Positions 1 to 4,717 of a stretch of DNA of 6,741 bases are shown here, one piece after another. The position numbers were made by a program, and so were the translations under genes. The notes under the pieces are model-generated. The model saw nothing but the letters and a program-made list of their open reading frames with translations. It was not told where the DNA came from and did no database searches. Numbering within the stretch: the first letter of the stretch is position 1; each line of letters begins with the position of its first letter. Source of the DNA: Bacteroidales bacterium UBA1628. GTDB taxonomy: Bacteria > Bacteroidota > Bacteroidia > Bacteroidales > UBA932. The DNA lies in the NCBI GenBank assembly GCA_002321335.1, contig DCMG01000150.1, forward strand, positions 707 through 7,447, given 5' to 3'.

Positions 1-252
1 AAACTGATTCTGAACCGTCCGGCCATCGACGCCGAACTGCACCGCAACTGGGCCGTGGTCGCCGAGGCCATCCAGACCATCCTCCGCCGCGAGAACTACC
101 CGAATCCGTACGAGACACTCAAGAATCTCACCCGCACCGGCTCCGCCATCGACGAGAAAACCATCGAGGACTTTGTCAACGGCTTGGCCGTCAGCGACTC
201 CGTCAAGGAAGAGCTCCGCGCCATCACCCCGTGGAACTACACCGGATTCTGA
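1..252 (+). CDS. purB: Adenylosuccinate lyase, C-terminal 83 residues (5' truncated by window edge)
   Basis: The reading frame is open from base 1 to the TGA at 250-252, so this is the tail of a longer gene. The product, adenylosuccinate lyase, is cytosolic. It removes fumarate from SAICAR and from adenylosuccinate in purine synthesis. The visible part matches the PurB C-terminal helical region: LNRPAIDAELHRNWAVVAE, then AIQTILRRENYPNPYETLK, a LTRTGSAIDEKTIEDFVNGL stretch, and the typical ending AITPWNYTGF. E. coli PurB has the same layout (AEPIQTVMRR, PYEKLKELTRG, then MTPANYIG). The catalytic loops lie upstream and are not visible. A GTG at 55 could be read as a start but is an internal Val codon. 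GC content is high here, about 68% in one line counted by hand. Confidence in the family is high. Confidence 0.93.
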   Translation, partial: KLILNRPAIDAELHRNWAVVAEAIQTILRRENYPNPYETLKNLTRTGSAIDEKTIEDFVNGLAVSDSVKEELRAITPWNYTGF

Positions 253-271
253 TCTTTCACGCCACTGGTAA

Positions 272-297
272 GGCGTTCTGATAGAACGCCATATTTT
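272..297 (+). terminator. Probable intrinsic terminator of purB
   Basis: GGCGTTCT (272-279) and AGAACGCC (283-290) form a perfect 8-bp stem with a GAT loop. ATATTTT follows. The hairpin starts 20 nt after the purB stop. The T tract is short and interrupted, so termination may be only partial. On the minus strand no T run follows the hairpin, so it fits purB better than hipA. Confidence 0.65.
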
Positions 298-336
298 CCA
301 TGTCAGCAGTTAGATCTGCGGATCACTGAACCTACC

Positions 337-361
337 GGTCGCTGAGCCTGTCGAAGTGACC
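337..361. repeat. REP-like imperfect palindromic element
   Basis: The arms GGTCGCT (337-343) and AGTGACC (355-361) pair over 7 bp with one G-T pair, around an 11-nt loop. The core CTGAGCCTGTCGAAG is a motif I recognise as a dispersed short palindromic repeat in many bacterial genomes. Only one good copy is present here, so its repetitive nature cannot be shown from this window. Seventeen bases upstream, GGATCACTGAACCT (320-333) looks like a degenerate copy of the left part. The element lies between the purB terminator and the end of hipA. Confidence 0.5.
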
Positions 362-376
362 AATAGCATTGACGGA

Positions 377-1474
377 TCATTCCGTGGCATGATTGACAAC
401 CGTCCGGATCTGCTCGATAATATTCATAGCCTGCTTCTTGGTCAACCCAGCGTCCACGGCTATGATCAGGAAATCCTCCAAGGTAGGATGTTCCTTGCCG
501 TTGGCCAGCGATGAATGGAATCCGTGGTTGGCGTCACGGCATTCGGTAAGATCGTAGGCCGGGGAGATGTTCCATTTTTTTCCGTCGAAGATGAATGAGA
601 AATTCTTCGCATGGTCATCATTGTTTCCGATTTCGTAGTTGAAGATCATTCTGCGGAACATCTCTTGGGTTTGTGACATGTCTTTTGTCAGATATGCGGT
701 GAACCGGATCAACCTGCGATAATCCATCATCGGTTGGCGGATTGATTCGCACAGAAGCGCGGATGCGGTCGCCACGTGAAGCCTTGTCCCTTCGGGAGTG
801 ATGTCGAACCGTTTCGTACCAAGGTATCTGCCATTGAATAATTTACAGTCGGGGACAGTTATGCCGCACTCCTTGGCTTTCAGAAGGATCTCATATTCAC
901 GCTGCCCGATGTCAACAGGATCGTAAGTATGCCTGAATTTGACGAGCCATGAGCCTTCATCGTCTTTCCACAGGCATTTCGGACGGCATCCACCTGAGTT
1001 ACCACTGTTTATGTAGAGCATCTTGGCGCTGGAGAAGTCCTTTTCAGACAGTACGTCCAGTGCGTCTTTCTGCATCTGGTCAAGAGTTGCGGTCTCTTTA
1101 GTGGTGTTGATGGTATATTCCGGCACGTATGTAAGCGCTCCCATTCCCTTCGCACCGACAAATGACAGCCGTTCAACAGGATTCATCTCGATCAAAGATG
1201 TTCCGTATTTCCGCAGAATCCTGTTCAGAAGGTAGTTGCCGTACCCGTCAGGCATACTGTCTTCAAATATCCCGAAATTGCCGTAGAAATAGTCGGTCTT
1301 CGGCAGTAAAAGGCCACTTTTCAGTGGCAATTCCAATGGGGAAATGGAGAAACCGTCCGCAAGCCAGCTTTGGCTGTACTCGAACGCACATTTATGATTG
1401 CCGGGAGTCATGGACAACGTCCCGACAAGCATATCATGATAAAAAACATTAAGGGATTCAGGTAATTTGATCAT
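377..1474 (-). CDS. hipA: HipA-family Ser/Thr kinase toxin (type II toxin-antitoxin)
   Basis: This 365-residue cytosolic protein has the HipA layout: N-subdomain, then kinase core. Family markers are FEDSMPDGYGNYLL (70-83), LSFVGAKGMGALTY (103-116), the Gly-rich loop SGNSGGCRPK (157-166), the probable ATP-binding Lys in WLVKF (179), GTKRFD (219-224), the catalytic loop GNNDDHAKNF (283-292; D286 corresponds to E. coli D309) and the Mg-binding Asp in PAYDL (D308). Known HipA toxins phosphorylate aminoacyl-tRNA synthetases (GltX in E. coli), which stalls translation and causes growth arrest. The substrate of this one is unknown. It is shorter than E. coli HipA (440 residues), but no core motif is missing. 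Its ATG lies inside the hipB stop region (ATGA overlap), as expected for coupled translation. Oddity: the position of the autophosphorylated Ser in E. coli aligns with Asn159. No clear terminator follows the gene. Confidence 0.9.
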   Translation of the reverse strand: MIKLPESLNVFYHDMLVGTLSMTPGNHKCAFEYSQSWLADGFSISPLELPLKSGLLLPKTDYFYGNFGIFEDSMPDGYGNYLLNRILRKYGTSLIEMNPVERLSFVGAKGMGALTYVPEYTINTTKETATLDQMQKDALDVLSEKDFSSAKMLYINSGNSGGCRPKCLWKDDEGSWLVKFRHTYDPVDIGQREYEILLKAKECGITVPDCKLFNGRYLGTKRFDITPEGTRLHVATASALLCESIRQPMMDYRRLIRFTAYLTKDMSQTQEMFRRMIFNYEIGNNDDHAKNFSFIFDGKKWNISPAYDLTECRDANHGFHSSLANGKEHPTLEDFLIIAVDAGLTKKQAMNIIEQIRTVVNHATE

Positions 1475-1788
1475 GACTTCCGCACTCCTCTTTTTCGGTT
1501 CATATTCCTTTTGATGGTTTCCATCTCCTCCATGGTGCTGTACTTCGCTTCCATGAAAAGTCTGTCCATTTCCTCGGTATAGCCCAGTGCCATGGCTATT
1601 CTGACAAAAGATTCGAGAGAGAGCTTTGAAGTGGTCTCAAAATGCGCTATGGTGGATTTCGGAACGCCAGTCAATGATTGAAGTCCCTCTCTTGTGATCC
1701 CTTTCTCCAGTCTTCTTTTCTTCAGCCTCTCAGCCAATGTTCTTGTGAGTTCATCGGGTGATGTGAATATGAAATCTGTGTCAAACAT
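1471..1788 (-). CDS. hipB: HipB-like XRE-family antitoxin/repressor
   Basis: This 105-residue protein has one helix-turn-helix domain of the XRE/Cro type at about residues 17-71. It comprises ERLKKRRLEKGIT, helix 2 TREGLQSL (32-39), the turn TGVP, recognition helix PKSTIAHFE (43-51), and LSLESFVRIAMALG. The C-terminal tail KRNMNRKRGVRKS is strongly basic. In HipBA systems such a protein neutralises HipA by complex formation and represses its own operon. Gene order hipB-hipA and the 4-bp overlap (1471-1474) match the usual arrangement. The start at 1786-1788 is chosen because it leaves a leader of about 30 nt after a good -7 box and precedes the HTH domain by about 16 residues. There is no Shine-Dalgarno sequence, and the upstream bases are almost all A/T. 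Confidence 0.87.
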   Translation of the reverse strand: MFDTDFIFTSPDELTRTLAERLKKRRLEKGITREGLQSLTGVPKSTIAHFETTSKLSLESFVRIAMALGYTEEMDRLFMEAKYSTMEEMETIKRNMNRKRGVRKS

Positions 1789-1808
1789 AAATATTAATAT
1801 TATATCTG

Positions 1809-1831
1809 TTATCCTTGAAGTACAAAGATAA
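1809..1831. promoter_or_regulatory. Candidate HipB operator (inverted repeat)
   Basis: TTATC (1809-1813) and GATAA (1827-1831) form an inverted repeat with 13 bp between the arms. It covers the -7 box and the likely transcription start of hipB. E. coli HipB binds TATCC-N8-GGATA, so half-sites and position are similar, but the spacing is longer and the arms are short. A third GATAA lies at 1854-1858. The region is AT-rich, so chance matches are likely. A separate perfect 12-bp palindrome AATATTAATATT (1790-1801) abuts the start codon. Confidence 0.35.
1823..1830 (-). promoter_or_regulatory. Probable hipBA promoter, Bacteroidota -7 box
   Basis: On the minus strand this reads TATCTTTG, an exact match to the Bacteroidota -7 consensus TAnnTTTG. 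No good -33 TTTG lies about 20 nt upstream. Transcription would start about 30 nt before the hipB ATG. It gives hipBA its own promoter, although no terminator separates it from doxX upstream, so readthrough is possible. Confidence 0.55.
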
Positions 1832-1866
1832 TGAATATAATTTTAATATTTACGATAACGGTACTT

Positions 1867-3105
1867 TTAGAGTATCAGCAGCACGGCGAAGACGTAGAGC
1901 ATGAAGCCTTGGAAACGGAGGCGGGTTTTGGTGCTGTGATGCAGCATCTCCTCGGTCGGGTCGTCACCGGTCATCTCCAGCAGGGTTTCGTCCGACGGGA
2001 TTCTGTTGTGGGAATATTTCCGGATGAGTTGGCCGTCGTTGAACCATGTCGCGCCGCCGTTCGAGCGGTTGAGGGTGACGAGAGTCTTCTTGTCAGCGAA
2101 ATATGTCGATTTTGACAATCTGGCGTGTGTTTCTGGCGTGACAGCCGGCAAGTGGTCAAAGGCTTCTTTAGTGGTGGCTGCAAGCAACAGGGGAGTGAAC
2201 CCTGCCACCAACGCTCCATCCAAAGCATCGGCGATTCTTGCCCAAAATCCACCGTTCTCCTTTTCTGGATTATAGACCGACACGGCAAGCACGTTGCCGA
2301 GGGTCGCCAACTCATCTTGATAATTGCCCAAAGAATCCACGAATGAGAGAGCCGGTTCATTGTTCGCGACATCACCGTTTTTGATAAGAATGGTCTCCGT
2401 ACGGACGTATGTCCAGGTCGAGTCCGGAAGATTGTCCAGATCAAAGGCTCCTTCCTGACCGTTCTTCTCGTAGATGATGGTGGATTTGTAGTTGCCTGAC
2501 GCATCATCTTCCTCGTCGTCTTCACCTACGGACGCCAGCAGTTCGCTTCCCGGAGTGAACTCTGTGTAGTCCACGAGAGGAATCGTTGTCAATGAATAGA
2601 CGGTAAATAGAATGATTGAGGCCGATGCGATGCCGAAGGAGACATATTTCCGTTTCCTGTTTTTCCCGAAATTTTTGAAGGGCAGGAAAGCCACCATCGC
2701 CAAGGCCAGCAGAACCAGATTCTTGAGGAAGGTCTGGAAGTTGGTCAGATGGATGACCTCGCCGAAACACCCGCAGTCGGTCAGGCTGACAGGATTGAAG
2801 ATGGCCAGGAACAACGTCAGAACCGTGAAGAACACAATCATGGCGGAGGAGATGATTGCCACCTGCTTCCTCCATACCCCGCTGATCATCGCGGCTCCGA
2901 GGATAGCTTCGGCGAGCGCGAATACCACAGCCGTGACCTTCGCCGCCGGCAGCAGGAACGTGACATGTAAGAACCTGAAATATCCTTCCATCACCAGCCC
3001 CGCTCCGACCGGATCAAGCAGTTTGAATATACCGGCGATCAGAAATACCACTCCTATGATGAATGCGCACAGCCTTCTGAGCCTGAAGAAAAATACGTTG
3101 TTCAT
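1867..3105 (-). CDS. DoxX/MauE-like membrane protein with C-terminal soluble domain (BT_3928 type)
   Basis: The 412-residue protein starts with a polytopic membrane part. Hydrophobic segments lie at about residues 12-30, 47-73, 82-103, 126-142 and 155-172. The motif DCGCFG (110-115) between the third and fourth segments is typical of MauE/DoxX-type proteins. A basic loop, KNRKRK (148-153), is probably cytoplasmic. An acidic linker GEDDEEDD (194-201) leads to a soluble domain (about 205-385), probably periplasmic. Its VLAVSVYNPEKENGG, FTPLLLAATTKEAF and TLVTLNRSNGGATWFNDGQL stretches recall the thioredoxin-like fold of this family, without a CxxC active site. MauE/DoxX proteins have been linked to thiol or electron transfer, but this subfamily's function is not established. 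The start overlaps the tmk stop by 4 bp (ATGA), so translation is probably coupled. Oddity: the protein ends in a hydrophobic stretch (400-412) with no polar tail, right beside the AT-rich hipBA promoter. Confidence 0.8.
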   Translation of the reverse strand: MNNVFFFRLRRLCAFIIGVVFLIAGIFKLLDPVGAGLVMEGYFRFLHVTFLLPAAKVTAVVFALAEAILGAAMISGVWRKQVAIISSAMIVFFTVLTLFLAIFNPVSLTDCGCFGEVIHLTNFQTFLKNLVLLALAMVAFLPFKNFGKNRKRKYVSFGIASASIILFTVYSLTTIPLVDYTEFTPGSELLASVGEDDEEDDASGNYKSTIIYEKNGQEGAFDLDNLPDSTWTYVRTETILIKNGDVANNEPALSFVDSLGNYQDELATLGNVLAVSVYNPEKENGGFWARIADALDGALVAGFTPLLLAATTKEAFDHLPAVTPETHARLSKSTYFADKKTLVTLNRSNGGATWFNDGQLIRKYSHNRIPSDETLLEMTGDDPTEEMLHHSTKTRLRFQGFMLYVFAVLLIL

Positions 3106-3788
3106 TTGGCTTCGATATGTTCGTCAATAACTTCCTTAACCTTTGCGAATATCCCGTCCGGCGGCAGCATGTCTCCGAACTCGTCCGAGCAGTCGATTCT
3201 GATGAAGTCCGGATCCATCGCAACCTGTTGCCTGTACATCTCCCTGACCTGCTTCTGGAACTCTATGTCTGATTCATGAATATCCTGGGAGCCGTGGAGG
3301 TATTCCCTGTCGCTGCCGGTCCTCGCAGATTCCAACCTGCTCTCGACGAATGAGATAGGGACGTCCAGAAATATATTCAAGTCAGGTTTCGGGAGACCGA
3401 AGTCGCCATATTCAGTGTCCATTATCCACTTGCGCAGGTTTTCTTTTTCCGCCGGATCATGGAGTTTGGCGCATTGGTAGGCGATGTTTGAATATACATA
3501 CCTGTCAAGCAGCACAGAACCGCCTTCAGCCAGAGTCTTCTTCATCTGCGGAGCGGCTCCGTGCCTGTCTTCGGCGAACAGCAGAGCGACCAGTTGAGGG
3601 TGCACGGTCTCGTTGCTCCCGAAATCCCCGCGCAGGAACCGGCTGATAAGGTCCCCGTAAACCGGCGCGTCATATCTTGGAAAGTGGATATACTCCAATT
3701 CCGGGCATACCTTTTCGAGATAAGCCTTCAACTTCTTGACTTGCGTGGACTTGCCAGCGCCATCCAAACCTTCCAGAACGACCAGCAT
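3102..3788 (-). CDS. tmk: Thymidylate (dTMP) kinase
   Basis: This 228-residue cytosolic enzyme phosphorylates dTMP to dTDP with ATP. It is essential for dTTP supply. Features visible: P-loop GLDGAGKST (7-15), the FPRYD substrate-binding motif (36-40), LFAEDRH (70-76), the DRYVYSNIAYQ motif (95-105), the LDVP strand (141-144), and a LID region with SARTGSDREYL and DIHE (154-171). Length is normal for the family. The frame extends upstream to a TTG at 3827, but the ATG at 3786-3788 places LVVLEGLDGAGKST right at the N-terminus as in other Tmk proteins, and it is preceded by the A-rich sequence expected in this phylum. Transcription probably starts from the TATCTTTG box at 3844-3851. It is the first gene of a tmk-doxX unit. 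Confidence 0.95.
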   Translation of the reverse strand: MLVVLEGLDGAGKSTQVKKLKAYLEKVCPELEYIHFPRYDAPVYGDLISRFLRGDFGSNETVHPQLVALLFAEDRHGAAPQMKKTLAEGGSVLLDRYVYSNIAYQCAKLHDPAEKENLRKWIMDTEYGDFGLPKPDLNIFLDVPISFVESRLESARTGSDREYLHGSQDIHESDIEFQKQVREMYRQQVAMDPDFIRIDCSDEFGDMLPPDGIFAKVKEVIDEHIEAK

Positions 3789-3843
3789 AGTGATTGATTT
3801 TTTATGGAGGTCTTGAATCGTGGTCAAAACTACTTCCGAACCG

Positions 3844-3851
3844 CAAAGATA
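3844..3851 (-). promoter_or_regulatory. Probable tmk-doxX promoter, -7 box
   Basis: The minus strand reads TATCTTTG, an exact TAnnTTTG match identical to the box before hipB. It leaves a leader of about 50 nt before the tmk ATG at 3788. A TTTTG lies 23 nt upstream, slightly too far for a standard -33 element. Confidence 0.55.
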
Positions 3852-3864
3852 TTCAATTTTTGTC

Positions 3865-3872
3865 TATTTTTG
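3865..3872 (+). promoter_or_regulatory. Probable folP promoter, -7 box
   Basis: The plus strand reads TATTTTTG, an exact TAnnTTTG match. Transcription would start near 3878, leaving about 12 nt before the folP ATG at 3890. No clear -33 element is visible. The box lies within the second copy of a direct repeat ATTTTTGTC (3856-3864 and 3866-3874). Confidence 0.5.
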
Positions 3873-3889
3873 TCCAAAATTATTTCATT

Positions 3890-4717
3890 ATGGGGAACAA
3901 CGTATCAAGAAATATCCAGGTGATGGGCATCGTCAACCTCACCGATGACTCGTTTTTCGCAGGCAGCCGCAATCTACGTCCTGACGGGACGTTTGACGAG
4001 GAACTTTTCCGTGGCAGGGTTGTGAATATGCTTGGGTCGGGAGCGAATATTCTCGATCTGGGAGCATGCTCGACCCGCCCGGGATCTGATTCAATCAGCG
4101 AGGAGGAAGAATGGAGGAGGCTTGAACCGGCCTTACGGATTCTTGCGTCTGAGCATGAGGGTGTGCGTGTCTCCATCGACACATTCCGCCCGGAGGTCGT
4201 CAGCAGAGCCTTTGACATCATCGGCCCTTTCATCGTGAATGATGTCAGTGGCGGATGCGAGGAGATGTGGTCGCTGCTTGGACGGCTTGGCTTGCCTTAC
4301 ATCGCGATGCACACCAGAGGCACTCCCAAGAATATGCAGTGTCTGACAGACTATGACAATGTCACCGAGGCTGTACGTGAGTTCTTTGTCGGAATCGCCG
4401 CCGAGGCAGACAGGCATGGTGTGAAAGACTGGATCCTTGATCCGGGTTTTGGCTTCGCCAAGACCGTGGAGCAGAACTGGCAGCTGCTCCGCGAGATGTC
4501 CGTACTTCAGGAGTTTGGCAAAGAGATTCTCGTGGGCCTTTCCCGCAAAAGTTTTCTGTTCAGACCTTTGGGCATCACTCCGTCCGAAGCCCTGCCCGCC
4601 ACTCAGGTCGCCGACTTCATCGCATTACAAAACGGAGCGGACATCCTCCGCGTCCATGATGTCGCCGAGGCTGTCCGCACAGTCAAACTCTATCGTTTAC
4701 TTTATGGTATGGCTTAA
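3890..4717 (+). CDS. folP: Dihydropteroate synthase
   Basis: This 275-residue cytosolic TIM-barrel enzyme condenses 6-hydroxymethyl-7,8-dihydropterin diphosphate with p-aminobenzoate to give dihydropteroate in folate synthesis. It is the sulfonamide target. Motifs in order: VMGIVNLTDDSF (11-22), LDLGACSTRPGS (55-66), SIDT (95-98), NDVSGG (117-122), AMHTRGTPKNMQ (139-150), LDPGFGFAK (183-191), GLSRKSF (216-222) and RVHDV (254-258). These are the usual pterin- and pABA-binding loops. The frame extends to 3794, but the ATG at 3890-3892 is chosen because the motifs start about 11 residues later and because a -7 box lies inside the longer version. Departures from consensus are Asp19 for the usual Pro in NxTPDSF, and Ala190 in DPGFGFGK. 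The stop overlaps that of infB on the other strand. Confidence 0.94.
   Translation: MGNNVSRNIQVMGIVNLTDDSFFAGSRNLRPDGTFDEELFRGRVVNMLGSGANILDLGACSTRPGSDSISEEEEWRRLEPALRILASEHEGVRVSIDTFRPEVVSRAFDIIGPFIVNDVSGGCEEMWSLLGRLGLPYIAMHTRGTPKNMQCLTDYDNVTEAVREFFVGIAAEADRHGVKDWILDPGFGFAKTVEQNWQLLREMSVLQEFGKEILVGLSRKSFLFRPLGITPSEALPATQVADFIALQNGADILRVHDVAEAVRTVKLYRLLYGMA

Noticed and set aside
55..252. A separate small protein starting at GTG 55
   Set aside because: The same frame is open to base 1 and the upstream residues also match PurB, so it is the tail of purB.
373..384. CGGA/TCCG hairpin at the end of hipA as its terminator
   Set aside because: The stem has only 4 bp and no T run follows.
377..1788. 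A three-gene HipBST-type system
   Set aside because: The N-terminal subdomain is fused to the kinase here and no separate HipS-sized gene lies between hipB and hipA.
2612..3130. A 172-residue open frame on the plus strand, antisense to doxX
   Set aside because: It has no recognisable domain and is explained as a shadow of the well-supported minus-strand gene.
3789..3827. An extended N-terminus of Tmk from TTG at 3827
   Set aside because: The 13 added residues are not family-like, and the ATG at 3788 gives the standard Tmk N-terminus.
3794..3889. An extended N-terminus of FolP from 3794
   Set aside because: It would run through both -7 boxes and add residues with no resemblance to FolP.
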